This document shows positions 21,969-31,789 of a DNA stretch of 64,000 bases, in pieces. Origin of the DNA: Hexactinellida sp. DTS-2022 (taxonomy: Eukaryota > Porifera > Hexactinellida); the NCBI GenBank assembly GCA_028753945.1, contig JAPNXP010000012.1, positions 5,106,501-5,170,500 on the forward strand. The letters run 5' to 3'. The notes under the pieces were generated by a model. It had not been told where the DNA came from and searched no databases. It saw nothing but the letters and a program-made list of their open reading frames with translations. A program made the translations under genes and the position numbers. Each line of letters starts with the position of its first letter. The first letter of the stretch is position 1.

Positions 21969-22382
21969 ATGTCGCTATTGAGCCGCTGCATACAGATCGT
22001 AGAGAACGTTGTTAAAACTGGATTCAACAGGAATCTGAAGCACCTGCGAGTTACTGAAGCAGAGGTTGAATCTGTTAAATGCAAGTTAACTGTTTTAGAA
22101 TCTGACTGTAATCCCTCTGGTGTCTTACACGGAGGGCAGATCTCTAACATTGTAGACTTCGTGTCCACTACGGCTATTGCGTTAGGAGGCCAGCCCCGAG
22201 GGGTGTCTGTAGAGTTGTGTGTGTCTTTCTTGAGACCAGCTAGGCTGGGGGAAGAGATCGATATATACGCTTACTGTCTCAAAGCGGGGAGAACCCTGGC
22301 TACTGCTCTTGTGGAGATTAAGAACAGCAAAGGCGAGATGATTGCGCACGGGAAGCAAACTAAGTACTATTCGAGTGAATGA
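21969..22382 (+). CDS. ACOT13: Acyl-CoA thioesterase 13-like hotdog protein
   Basis: A 137-residue hotdog-fold thioesterase, the usual length for ACOT13/THEM2, which hydrolyses long-chain acyl-CoA at mitochondria. The active-site segment DCNPSGVLHGGQISNIVDF contains the Asn (48), His-Gly (54-55) and Asp (63) that correspond to the catalytic Asn, His, Gly and Asp of the human enzyme; GVSVEL places the conserved Ser at 80. The gene is a single exon starting at an ATG. It is the first of several closely spaced plus-strand genes; TIPIN starts 168 bp downstream. A general PaaI-like thioesterase is the only alternative reading. Confidence 0.88.
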   Translation: MSLLSRCIQIVENVVKTGFNRNLKHLRVTEAEVESVKCKLTVLESDCNPSGVLHGGQISNIVDFVSTTAIALGGQPRGVSVELCVSFLRPARLGEEIDIYAYCLKAGRTLATALVEIKNSKGEMIAHGKQTKYYSSE

Positions 22383-22550
22383 GCTAAACTCGTTAGTTTT
22401 GTTGTTAATTAACAGCTGGCGTGATCATTTTGACCATTTAATATTTAAGACGATGTTGTAACTTTATTTTGGATGTATGTAATTCTGAAATAACTCGAAT
22501 TGTGTTCCCAGTAGTACCCCGTCCTAAGGAGCTTGTGTATTCCCAAACTG

Positions 22551-23201
22551 ATGCAAGTAGCGTCCTCAGAGGATGAGGCCGCTCCCTCGGAGGGGGACTA
22601 CGAGAAAGGAGTGTACTACGACCTCTTTGAGGAGGATCAGCTGACTGCGAATGCGGACCAGCCGGCCCTGACGCCTGAGAAACAGCTGAGCACCGATGAT
22701 AAGCCGGAGGGGAAAGAGGCAATAGAGCCTGCTAGAACTAAGAAGAGAATCAACATCCTCACCTTCAAACCAGAGCGCCTCACCAGCGACAAGGGGCTCT
22801 ATGCGGTGGTTAACGAGTTCCCGCGGATCGAGTTCAGAGGCGAGGGCCACGAGCAGCAAGACCTGAAACTGCTCATGCGGCACTACGAGCAATGGGGCAA
22901 CAGAATGTTCCCTAAACTGAGATTCAGTGACCTGCAGGAGCGAGTAGAGAGCTTTGGTTCCAGAAAGGAAATAAAGGCCTGTCTGACTCACATCCGGAGA
23001 GGCGGCAGGGTGCCCTGGACCGGCGCATTTCCGGAGGAGCCAGAAGCCAATCCTATCTTGGAAACGGAAAGGGAGATAGGAATTAGAGAGGGATCACCTG
23101 ATGCTATTGAACAGGAACGGTTGAATGAGGAGATCAACAAACTAGACCAGCCCGATAACGCGGATATAGATGATATGTTTGAAATGGCTGAGTTTAACTA
23201 A
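22551..23201 (+). CDS. TIPIN: TIMELESS-interacting protein (TIPIN/Swi3/Csm3)
   Basis: A 216-residue protein of the replication fork protection complex, the partner of TIMELESS in checkpoint signalling and fork stability. The Swi3 domain spans about 66-150, with the diagnostic blocks GEGHEQQDLKLLMRHYEQW, MFPKLRFSDLQERV and GSRKEIKACLTHIR, very close to the vertebrate pattern. Acidic residues surround it, and the C-terminus ends in an acidic stretch. The first in-frame ATG is at 22551; the open frame extends upstream only through a TTG, so the ATG is chosen. It is a single exon. Confidence 0.92.
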   Translation: MQVASSEDEAAPSEGDYEKGVYYDLFEEDQLTANADQPALTPEKQLSTDDKPEGKEAIEPARTKKRINILTFKPERLTSDKGLYAVVNEFPRIEFRGEGHEQQDLKLLMRHYEQWGNRMFPKLRFSDLQERVESFGSRKEIKACLTHIRRGGRVPWTGAFPEEPEANPILETEREIGIREGSPDAIEQERLNEEINKLDQPDNADIDDMFEMAEFN

Positions 23202-23331
23202 CTGATATTAACTGCCCTTTGATGCACCCTACATCTCTTATTTGTGAATATGGCAATTATATTGTATTATTACTGAGTGTTTATGCTATCAATTAATAAT
23301 TTACGTGATTTTCATCTGCCACTATAAACTA

Positions 23332-23528
23332 CAGTTATATTATTTTCTTATGAACATTCAAGGGACCAAAATTTTGTTCATAATAGAGAGACTTCATAAT
23401 AAGCGAATTCAACTTAATACAAACTACCCAAGTTGTTAAATTGGGACCATAGTAGGCTTGCTCAAAATATAAGTTTCATATTAATAAGCAGACGATAGTT
23501 ATTAACAATAAGCAGACTGACTATAACT
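23332..23528. mobile_element. pogo-like MITE upstream of the phospholipase gene
   Basis: The block TTATGAACATTCAAGGGACC and a later TTCATAATAAGCGAA block match the MITE in a SON intron (41644-42008). The ends are CAGT...ACTG-like but degenerate. The element stops about 15 bp before the phospholipase start codon, so it supplies most of the region between TIPIN and that gene. Confidence 0.7.
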
Positions 23529-23542
23529 ATAACTAGGCTAGT

Positions 23543-24280
23543 ATGAAACTCGTGTATATACTCCTGGTGCTGGTGCTGTCCAGAGGGTTCCTGTGTGAGC
23601 TAGGCTCGCCCGGGGACGATGAGGAGTACACAGATTTCTACTCGGATGTCTACGAGAATAGCTACGATGTGATGGAGGAGGCGGATAAGTTGTTTGACAG
23701 TACTTTCGCTTCAAAACTTACGGATCTATCTGACAGCCTTAGTGATGCTATGAAGAGTACAGAGTCATTCGACGGGATGCTGAGTATGTTGGATAAGATC
23801 ACTGAGACGCTGCCTTCTCCCGAGGGGGAGGGGTGTGCTTATAGCTGCAAGAACGGTCTTACCCCGGTTAGTAGGGAGTCGTATATTCCCGTGTCGAATG
23901 GCTGTGGAGCCACCCTGGGTCTGCTTAAGATTAAACTGAACACGACTGGTTATGAGGGAATAGAAAAGTGCTGCGATAGCCATGACATATGCTACTCTAC
24001 GTGCAATGACCCGCGTAAGGACTGCGATGACAGATTTAGAGACTGTATGTCTAAGTACTGCGAGACAGATCCAAGCGTTATAATGGAACTGGACGGCCGG
24101 ACTATGGATATTTGTAGCTCTGCGGCGGACATGATGTACTTGGGGGTGGATACGTTCGGGTGTCCCAGTTATCTAGAGGCGCAGAGAGAGGCTTGTGAGT
24201 GCAAGAAGCAGAGCAAAAAGAAAGTTAAGATTGCTAAGAGGAAAGACAAGAAACAGAAGAATCCGAAAAATGAACTGTAA
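23543..24280 (+). CDS. PLA2G12: Group XII secreted phospholipase A2
   Basis: A 245-residue secreted protein; residues 1-18 form a signal peptide. After an acidic spacer a phospholipase A2 domain begins near residue 98. The active-site helix reads CCDSHDICY with His147-Asp148, the catalytic pair, and Cys pairs continue through CDDRFRDCMSKYC and ACECKK, as in group XII. The calcium-loop region is the atypical NGCGATLGLL, matching the group XII pattern (NGCG) rather than the classical loop. The C-terminus is a lysine-rich tail. The gene has a single exon. Group XII enzymes have weak or no catalytic activity in vertebrates, so activity cannot be assumed. Confidence 0.9.
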   Translation: MKLVYILLVLVLSRGFLCELGSPGDDEEYTDFYSDVYENSYDVMEEADKLFDSTFASKLTDLSDSLSDAMKSTESFDGMLSMLDKITETLPSPEGEGCAYSCKNGLTPVSRESYIPVSNGCGATLGLLKIKLNTTGYEGIEKCCDSHDICYSTCNDPRKDCDDRFRDCMSKYCETDPSVIMELDGRTMDICSSAADMMYLGVDTFGCPSYLEAQREACECKKQSKKKVKIAKRKDKKQKNPKNEL

Positions 24281-24748
24281 TCAATATATACTAAATTGAA
24301 GCAAAATATTAGAATGTAGTTATTAATTCACTATTGTTGTCCATTATTTGAGAATCTATTAGATATTGCCAGTTTACCACTATACTCTTATTCTGTAGAA
24401 ACGGGCTTTTCATAACAAGAACCTCTAAGTTAACTTTCACTAAAACAGACGGAATCTTACGTATAACAAATAAAGTTGCATATTACCCACATAACGTCAT
24501 TCTTAGTTCATTAATAACTATTGCATCAGGTGCTTTTAGAAAGTCTGTTCTCTTTAATTTATTACAATATTTTGTCCCTCATTGAATAATGGAAATTCTC
24601 CTTGCTATCTATGGTAATACAAGTTGTACTATTATAGCAACAACTGTACTTGATTACTGAATCGTATCACGAACATTATTATTGAGTAATTGCGGAGAAT
24701 TTCCTAAAACTTCCCATTTACGAGTAGCATAGCACACATTGCATTCCA
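24281..24748. other. Intergenic spacer
   Basis: AT-rich sequence between PLA2G12 and EFCAB10. No gene, repeat or structured motif was recognised. Confidence 0.5.
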
Positions 24749-25189
24749 ATGGACGCATCTGACTCCGGGACGAGTGTAGCCGTCACAGAGAGCGGAACTA
24801 ACGAGGCCACTGCTTACCTAGAGCAGCACAAGATACTCCCTCTCATCGAGAACCTGACCTCTGCCGTGCTGTACGCCCAGCCAGATAATCCCAGAGAGTT
24901 CATAGCTACCTGGCTCCAGGACCTGATCGACGCAAGAGCCAGCAGCGCTCTCAGCCCGCCTTCCTTGGTGGAGGATTCCAACCTGGAGTCCCTCTACAAC
25001 ATGCTGGACATAACCCAGCGGGGGATCATAAACGCGGAGCAGTACAAGGCCGCCATGACCAGTCTGGGGGTGCAGAGCTATAACGCCAGTCCTCTGGGCG
25101 CCACCTCCGATAGGATCTCAAAGGAGACTTTCTTAAACGAGGCGCAGGCGGCTCTCGCTCACGCCAACTCCACTTACCTCGAGCACTAA
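24749..25189 (+). CDS. EFCAB10: EF-hand calcium-binding domain protein 10-like
   Basis: A 146-residue protein. Residues 20-60 (EATAYLEQHKILPLIENL...REFIATWLQDL) form a dimerisation/docking helix pair of the RIIa/DPY-30 type. Residues 80-146 form a degenerate EF-hand pair around LYNMLDITQRGIINAEQYK, where the canonical calcium ligands are mostly missing. This order is typical of EFCAB10, a protein of ciliated animals with no defined biochemical role. It is a single exon, 92 bp upstream of TMF1. Confidence 0.8.
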   Translation: MDASDSGTSVAVTESGTNEATAYLEQHKILPLIENLTSAVLYAQPDNPREFIATWLQDLIDARASSALSPPSLVEDSNLESLYNMLDITQRGIINAEQYKAAMTSLGVQSYNASPLGATSDRISKETFLNEAQAALAHANSTYLEH

Positions 25190-25281
25190 CCTATCCTTAT
25201 CATTGATTTATTATATCACAGTATTATAATATTACTTATCACAACTAATGCTATTCTATAGTTATCCATTAGGAACTTTAA

Positions 25282-28222
25282 ATGTCTTGGAAGTCGCTGG
25301 CCTGGAACGCTCTGTCCCAGGCCCAGAAGTCCATAGACACTGCACTGAGCAATGCCAATGCGCAGGCAGGGGACGGGTACACTGATCTGGATCCGTTCTC
25401 GAACGACCTCTCCGGGTTCGTGGGGACGACCCTCTACACCTCCTCCCCTCTCCCGCCCAAGGAACCGCCCCCTCAGAGCGAATCGGATGAGTCTACCCTG
25501 TCTAGCGACCAGTCGGACACGGAGGAATGTTCTCTTAACAACGGGGAATGCATTGATGGAGAAAGCGACACGAACCAAGGATTATCAGATTCTAACCAAG
25601 CATCTGATTCGACTGAGTTTAAGGAAGTTGATCTTTTCTCAGTTCCCTCGCGAGAAGACGATTCTCTCCTGGACACAGCTGACCAGCTAACAACGGACTC
25701 ACAGCTCATACTAAATGGCACTGTTGAACAGGAGTATACCGCACCTGTTCCAACTGAATCAACACTGCTACCATTGCAGGCTAGCTGCATTGCTGATAAT
25801 AACATTGATACACCAGGGATAATATATACTGAAGATAAGTCTGTTTCCCCAGAACCCAGTTCTTCTGAGGGAACAGACTCCCTAACTGAGCTCCGGGAGA
25901 TGCTGCGAGTGCGGGAGGCGCGGCTGTTCGAGCTGCACGCGTCCTACGCACTGCTGCACGACAAACACGAGCTGCTGAGAGAGAACTCGCGGGCTGAGGT
26001 AGATCAGCTGATCGCTGAGAAGGATGACAAGGTCAGTTCTGTTAGGGGAGTACTCTGGTTTTATTTTAATACTTAATTGTATTGTTTAGATTCAGAGATT
26101 GTTTTACGAAGGAGAGCAACTTTCTAAGAAAGAAGTCCAGCAGAATAAACACATTAAGAAACTCAGGAACAACATAAAGGACCTGGAGTACAAGAATAAA
26201 GTCGCCACAGGCCGTCTCTCTGACATTGAGAAGTCTAACAACAATCTCAGTAATGAGAAGTCCAGTTTGGAAACTTTCTATAAGAAGGAACAAGACAATA
26301 ACAAGTGTGTTTATCTTGTTTGTCTGTTTGTTTATCTTATTTGTTGTGTGTTTGTTGTCCAGAGTTCATTGAATATTGATGTCTCTCTTTAGGAGTCTGG
26401 AGACTACGAATAGCCAGCAGGAGAAGGAGCTGCTAGTGCTCAAGAGAGAGCATTCTAACTTGCTAATTAAGATAGAAGAATTTACAGAGTTGAACAGTAG
26501 AAATAACTCGGAGATAAACTCACTCAAGCAGTCTACCATGACAACCGAGATCTCCACTGGGAATGCGATTAAGAGCGCAGAGGACAGCTACCTGCAGCAG
26601 AAGAGACAAGCCCTCGCAGACCAGGACACTGCGTTCATGGTAGGTAGTTAGTTAGGAGTTAAATGCTCTTAGCCATTAAGTTAATATGGTCAATAATAAG
26701 CTGTTTTCACAGAAATATTATTAATCATTCGAACACTGTCAGTGTTTTCTGAAACGTACTTCCAATCAGTACTATTCACTTTCATTTCTAACAATATTAG
26801 CTAAGCTTTTGTATAAAACGCTTATCTCTTTAATCTGCTGAGTTGGCTGCTTGTAAACATACAATGTGGTCTAAAGCTATGAATCCTATTTGTATTACTT
26901 CATCCAGATTGTTAGCTCTGTTATCTGTTGGATGTAATCAACTACGTCTCTGCACTTCCCATATGTGTCAGAGGCGTGTTAACCTTTGTTACCGCTTATA
27001 TCGCTAATATAACACAATACAATACCATGCAATATAAAGTGCTTGAGTATACTGAGTGTGTGTAGTTGGAGCGGAGGAGCTTTCATGAGAAAGTGAGTGA
27101 CTTGGAGCAGACGCTTGTCTGGAAGGAACAGGCGGCGTCTCGCCTGGAGGAGCGACAGAAGGAGGAGACAGAGGAGCTGAGAGCTCAGGTGGAGAGGGGG
27201 GAGCAGCGGGCGCAGCAGTTCTCTCAGTCCGTTAGTTCCTCCACTCAGCCTCTCTTGAGGGAGATAGAACACCTAAGGTCAGTGCCTATAGGGTTAGCTA
27301 TATACTACACTAATATATCCGTGTGTGTGTTAGGAGCTCGCATAGCGACCAGTCTCAGAACTGGGCTGGCATAGAGTGCAACCTGCGGTCTGAGCTCTCG
27401 CTCTCCCACCGAGAGAACTCCCGTCTGAGGGAGGACGTACACCTGGTCCAGGACGAAAAGCAGATGTTGGAGATCCGCCTCGCCTCGGTGGACAAGAAAC
27501 TGGGTTCGCACCGAGAGGAGCAGCAGCAGAGCTTCCAGCAGCTGGAGGCCCTCAGGACAGACCTGAACAGGAGCCAGCAGGAGGGACAGGACCAGGAGGC
27601 CAGGTTCCAGCTGTGGAGGGACTCGTACCAGGCGAGCATCGATCAGCTGCGAGAGGACAACCGGAGACTGCAGGCAGATCTCCTGGAGCGGGAGCGGGAA
27701 TACAGCCTGGCCTCTGCTTATAACAAGCCGTTCCTGTCCTCGCTAGACATAAGCGCGCACAAGAGCGCGGAGCAGGAAGAAGCAGCGCTTAACAGGACGC
27801 ACAGCAGCGCTTCTTTAAGCGACGCGGACCAATACTCGGACGCCGGGGCGGGGTCCCTCTGGTCCTCCGCCACACAGGTGGACCGGCTGCAGCAGCTGCT
27901 GAGACAGAAGGAAGGACAGACGACCAGCTACAAGCGGGAGACGGCCAGACTCGAGAAGTCCTGTGCGCTCCTAACAGACGAGCTGGCACTGCTGACAGCC
28001 AGCAACCAGGAGCAGAGCAGTAAGCTGGAGCAGGTGCCGGTACTGAGGAAACAGCTGATGCAGCTGAGCAAGCGACACGACGCCACTCTTGAAATGTGCG
28101 GGGAGAAGATTGAGGAGAACGAAGAGCTGAAACTGGATATTAAAGACGTCAAGGAAATGTACAAATTGCAAACAGAAGAGCTCGTGACTCTCCTGGAGCA
28201 GAGGAGAGCAATTAAAAGTTAG
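25282..28222 (+). CDS. TMF1: TMF1 / ARA160 Golgi coiled-coil protein
   Basis: Five exons: 25282-26031, 26090-26304, 26393-26639, 27066-27277, 27334-28222; every junction is GT-AG and in frame, giving 771 residues (human 1093). The start MSWKSLAWNALSQAQKSID matches the N-terminal TMF1 motif. The acidic Ser/Asp-rich first exon is disordered, and the rest is coiled coil. SQSVSSSTQPLLREIEHLR and the C-terminal TMF/TATA-binding segment (KEMYKLQTEELVTLLEQ) are diagnostic. TMF1 is a Rab6-binding golgin that tethers vesicles. Three of the four introns are 56-88 bp; the third is 426 bp. Confidence 0.93.
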
Positions 28223-28376
28223 GAATTTGTTATTATACATAATCTAGCATATACTATCTACAAATGTTTTCATTTTAACACTGGATTAAAGTTCACATAT
28301 TTACATATATTTGCATGGATTATGATTGTCCGATTGCACCGCTGAGTTACCGAGTGCTGTTGCCCTAAGAGCGCTA

Positions 28377-29402
28377 ATGGCCACCCTCCTGAAGAGCCTC
28401 GTGCCCGACATGCCTGACGAGTACTCCGAGTCGGAGCAGGCTCTGCTGAGGGCCTACGAGCAGATGGAGGAGAGAGAGAGCTCCAGCGGTGGGAGGGTCC
28501 CTCGGGAGTCCCTAGGCAGTGTCGGGGGTATGTCTCCTCTCTCTCGATACGTGCCTATGTCCCCGCTAACCAAGCGACTGAGGTGGGACCGGAGTGACAG
28601 CTCGCCCCTCTCCCCCACGCTAGCCAAGCAGCACGCAGTGAAGCAGATAACAGAGGGGAAGCTCGTTATCAACAAGGACACCAGGAGCAAAGGGTTCAAG
28701 AAAACTCGCTCCCAGGAGAGACAGGTTATAAATCGGCGCGAGTCCTACTCCGGGTTGATGAGTCCTTCCAGCTTCAGTCCCTACTTCCCCTCGACCCCCT
28801 CCCCCCTCTCCCAGGACTCCTCGGTCCACAAACAGCTCACTGACGAGTATAGAAAAAGTTTCGTTAAGAAAGCCACTCTCTCCAGCAGCTTCACTTTCCC
28901 CTCGCAGGAAATCATAGAAAAGAATTCAATCGACGAAGAGTGTCCGCTCGACGAGCCGGTGCCCCCCGCTGAGACGGTCCCCCGCTTAAAGAGCGACTTC
29001 TTGCAGGTAACGCACGTGCCGCCCCAAGTTAGCTCCTCCTCCAAACAGGTCCTCTCAAACGACATCATTCGCCAGACCTTCTCGGCCTATGGTAAGATTA
29101 AAACTCTGATCGACAAAGGCAGCGAAGAAGGACTTTTCATTCTATACCAAGACTCCTCTGTAAACCAACAAGTAGTGAGCGATATGAACAATGCCAGGAT
29201 AATGGGCATGGAGATTCTAGTTTGCATTCCTGACAGAGATAAGGCGCCCTCCGAGCTGACTGACACGCAGATCTCACAACCATGGACCCGTCTAGCTGCA
29301 GGCATCACAGACACAAATAGCAACGAAACGAAATCCAGTGTAACTCTAGATTCAACGCGGAGAGAAACAAATTTAGCATACAAAGACTCTCCATTCACTT
29401 AA
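28377..29402 (+). CDS. Unrecognised Ser/Pro-rich protein with RRM-like C-terminal segment
   Basis: 341 residues from the first in-frame ATG (the open frame runs upstream only through a TTG). The N-terminus has an acidic helix (LLRAYEQMEERE); residues 40-160 are rich in Ser, Pro and basic residues with repeated SPL motifs (MSPLSRYVPMSPLTKR), likely disordered and phosphorylated. About residues 195-285 could fold as an RRM: DFLQVTHVPP as strand 1, LSNDIIRQTFSAYGKIKTL as helix and strand 2, GLFILYQD as strand 3, then GMEILVCIP. A nucleoporin Nup35-type RRM was considered but the match is weak. It lies 154 bp after TMF1. No function is assigned. Confidence 0.7.
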   Translation: MATLLKSLVPDMPDEYSESEQALLRAYEQMEERESSSGGRVPRESLGSVGGMSPLSRYVPMSPLTKRLRWDRSDSSPLSPTLAKQHAVKQITEGKLVINKDTRSKGFKKTRSQERQVINRRESYSGLMSPSSFSPYFPSTPSPLSQDSSVHKQLTDEYRKSFVKKATLSSSFTFPSQEIIEKNSIDEECPLDEPVPPAETVPRLKSDFLQVTHVPPQVSSSSKQVLSNDIIRQTFSAYGKIKTLIDKGSEEGLFILYQDSSVNQQVVSDMNNARIMGMEILVCIPDRDKAPSELTDTQISQPWTRLAAGITDTNSNETKSSVTLDSTRRETNLAYKDSPFT

Positions 29403-29495
29403 GCTATGTTTGTAGGAAATTTGTAATTAACTTTTGAAGACTCGCTACTATTGTTGTCTAAGATGCTAAAATGACTGCCATTTCTTTATAAAAAA

Positions 29496-29684
29496 TACAG
29501 TTGACTACGCTTAATAGGGTCAGTTTTATTCCAGGGTAGTTTGACCCCATTAAGCGGAGAAATCTAATAACCGAAAATATTTTGAGTCAAACTGTAATTC
29601 CGTCCTATAAATCATGTGAAATTTTGACCCCATTATCCGGATAAATCTATTATCCAGTGGCTCTATTAAGCGAAGTATACTGTA
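29496..29684. mobile_element. pogo-like MITE, TA target duplication
   Basis: TA flanks both ends. The inverted ends are CAGTTGACTACGCTTAATAG at 29498 and the complement of CAGTATACTTCGCTTAATAG ending at 29682. A typical 185-bp Tc1/mariner-pogo derivative, located between two convergent genes. Confidence 0.88.
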
Positions 29685-29770
29685 TATATATATAAAACAA
29701 ACAAACGTGCAAACACCTCAGTTAAACATGTTAATTTACAGACTAACACATGCACTATGTAGTACTGTCT

Positions 29771-31324
29771 CTACTTCTTTCTGCATTTGCATGTCAGCAC
29801 TCTTTTCCAGAAATATCTAACTTCCTTGTTGGTCACTGCAGCCAGTCCCCCTATGCCCCACACACAGGTCGAGAATCCGGAGAGCGTGCTCAGCCAGGGT
29901 TGGTAGAAATCTCGATAAGTAGTTTGGCAGCAACGGGAGGGAAAGAGAGCTATGCAATACGTGTAGACGTCCAGATGAGTTTTGTACGTGTTTTCATAAT
30001 ATAGGTATATGGAAGCATCCAGTAGAACTATCCAAATGGAGAGAGAGAAAATTAATGTAAATATTGACAGTTGAAAGACCCATTCTGAATTAACTATGGT
30101 GCTTTTGCTAAGAGTCTGTTGTTTGTATTTCAGCTTGATCATTATCACGACGATGAGGATTATCATTGTTCCGTTGAAGAGACAGAACACGAATCCTAGC
30201 ACGTGAAGAGATAGGATCTGTATTTCCGTTATTCCGGGGAGACAGAATTCAGGTACGTTCTCTATGGCGTATACGAAACTTTGCTTTCCCAATGCGAAAC
30301 TCGCACCATAATTTAACACGACGACAAACAGAGGAAATCCCCATGCTATTATTGACTCTACTATGTGAATGATTTGTAGGTACCTGAAGAACAAGCGAGC
30401 TCCTTTCAGCGGGCTTAGCACTATGATTGACAAGTTGGTTATACTGAACACGTACCATAGCAAGAAGGAGAGAATGTTGTAGTGCATTATTGCTCCCTGT
30501 ATGATACACAGGGCAGTGGACTCCTTTCTAGCTATGTAAATGTTGTCACTAGAGCAATAGAATTCCTTCGGTACTAATGCACCGGATAGGATAGCTAGTG
30601 CTTGTAATAGGACTGTGATCATCATATAGAAATTAACTACTTTAGGAAACTTCCACAGTTCTTTGTTAACCCAGCTGAGCATTCCGAAGAGCGTAGCGAT
30701 TAGTGTAAAGCTCGAGCCCAGTATCGTGGTTACTCTGAAAGCCCACCACATAGAGCGACCTCCGGGCGTGAATTCGAGGCACTCGGGACTGCAGTGAGTC
30801 CCATTGCTCACGAACTCATCTGCGCACTCTGTAACGTTGTAGGGACTGGATGTGTAATTGCTTGCTATTAGTGCGCTGACATAGTTGCTGTATTTCTTAT
30901 AGGCGTCACCAATGGAAGCGCAGTTAAATTCAGTCTCTTGATAAGTTTCGTTGAAAGCTAACTCCTGAGACTTTTTCGGGCTGTCAATGAGACCATAGAT
31001 GAGAAAAGAAGCTGTTGAGAGGTACCCCACCCACAGCACAGCGAGTACTGTAATGGCTAACATGATCGCGCATGTTAATTTTAATTGCGAATTCATTCGG
31101 AGAGATTTTTCATTTTGCTGTCTGGTTTCTAGATATTTCTGTGTCGCAGTCGATAGCCCTCTTGTCCTGAACACCTCCTCTTTTTCAGTATTAAAATTGT
31201 TTTCTGTTCCTTCCTTGCCAGTCTTCTCATCCAACGGTTCTAGTTCGAGGAAACACTCGACCGTATCTTCCTTTTGCATATCGCTTCCCCTTTTGCTGCT
31301 CCTGCTTTTCTCCTTGCTGCTCAT
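29771..31324 (-). CDS. Multi-pass receptor-like protein, Frizzled-class-like, paralogue 1
   Basis: 517 residues, one exon. A cytoplasmic Lys/Glu-rich N-terminus precedes a first hydrophobic helix (about 80-102), then an extracellular domain of about 100 residues with four or more Cys and several N-glycosylation sites, then seven further helices. It is clearly paralogous to the product of 36986-38614: PGG..MWWAFRVTTILGSS, WKFPKVVNFYMMITVLLQ, FYCSSDN, CIIQGAIMHYNILSFLLWY, NVPEFCLP and WLSTLSGFSTCVWG all have counterparts there. The helix pattern (Trp in helix 3, Cys in the second extracellular loop, WLSTLSGF in the last helix) recalls Frizzled/Smoothened receptors, but no cysteine-rich Wnt-binding domain is present. 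A lineage-specific receptor family is likely; ligand unknown. Confidence 0.8.
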   Translation of the reverse strand: MSSKEKSRSSKRGSDMQKEDTVECFLELEPLDEKTGKEGTENNFNTEKEEVFRTRGLSTATQKYLETRQQNEKSLRMNSQLKLTCAIMLAITVLAVLWVGYLSTASFLIYGLIDSPKKSQELAFNETYQETEFNCASIGDAYKKYSNYVSALIASNYTSSPYNVTECADEFVSNGTHCSPECLEFTPGGRSMWWAFRVTTILGSSFTLIATLFGMLSWVNKELWKFPKVVNFYMMITVLLQALAILSGALVPKEFYCSSDNIYIARKESTALCIIQGAIMHYNILSFLLWYVFSITNLSIIVLSPLKGARLFFRYLQIIHIVESIIAWGFPLFVVVLNYGASFALGKQSFVYAIENVPEFCLPGITEIQILSLHVLGFVFCLFNGTMIILIVVIMIKLKYKQQTLSKSTIVNSEWVFQLSIFTLIFSLSIWIVLLDASIYLYYENTYKTHLDVYTYCIALFPSRCCQTTYRDFYQPWLSTLSGFSTCVWGIGGLAAVTNKEVRYFWKRVLTCKCRKK

Positions 31325-31789
31325 CTCTTTGATCGTGACTTTGTTGTTTTATTTTATTTATTCATTTCTTTCAATTTTGAAACTCTTTTATACTACTCCA
31401 GCTACTTGTTCTCAATGATATATGAGCTTTTAATGATGTGCATATGTATCACCATTATTTATAAAGAAAGGAAGAACCACATACCATATTTAGATATAAT
31501 TAAACGTTGCACTTTTGTCCACATTATATTAATCCCTTGTTCTTCCTGAAAAGCTCGGGGAATTAATATCATTCTTCTAAATATCAACTTAATGCATTTA
31601 TGCGTCAACATTAATTTGGCGTTATAAAGCTATATTTAGATGGGGAGTTGAACTTCTAAAAATAATGGACTTTATTCAGGCTGAGTTTGAAAAATTAGCA
31701 ACGAATTAATTTATTATTACCAGAAAGCTATTTTCAACACACATTACTAAAACTTGTTCAAACTACAATAATTAATTAAACTATTGCTT
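31325..31789. other. Intergenic spacer
   Basis: AT-rich sequence between the receptor-like gene's 5' end and the 3' end of the TRIM-NHL gene, both on the minus strand. Nothing else was recognised. Confidence 0.5.

Noticed and set aside
28377-29402. Assignment as nucleoporin Nup35
   Set aside because: The RRM-like part is similar only in outline and the Nup35 MPPN core and C-terminal amphipathic helix were not found.
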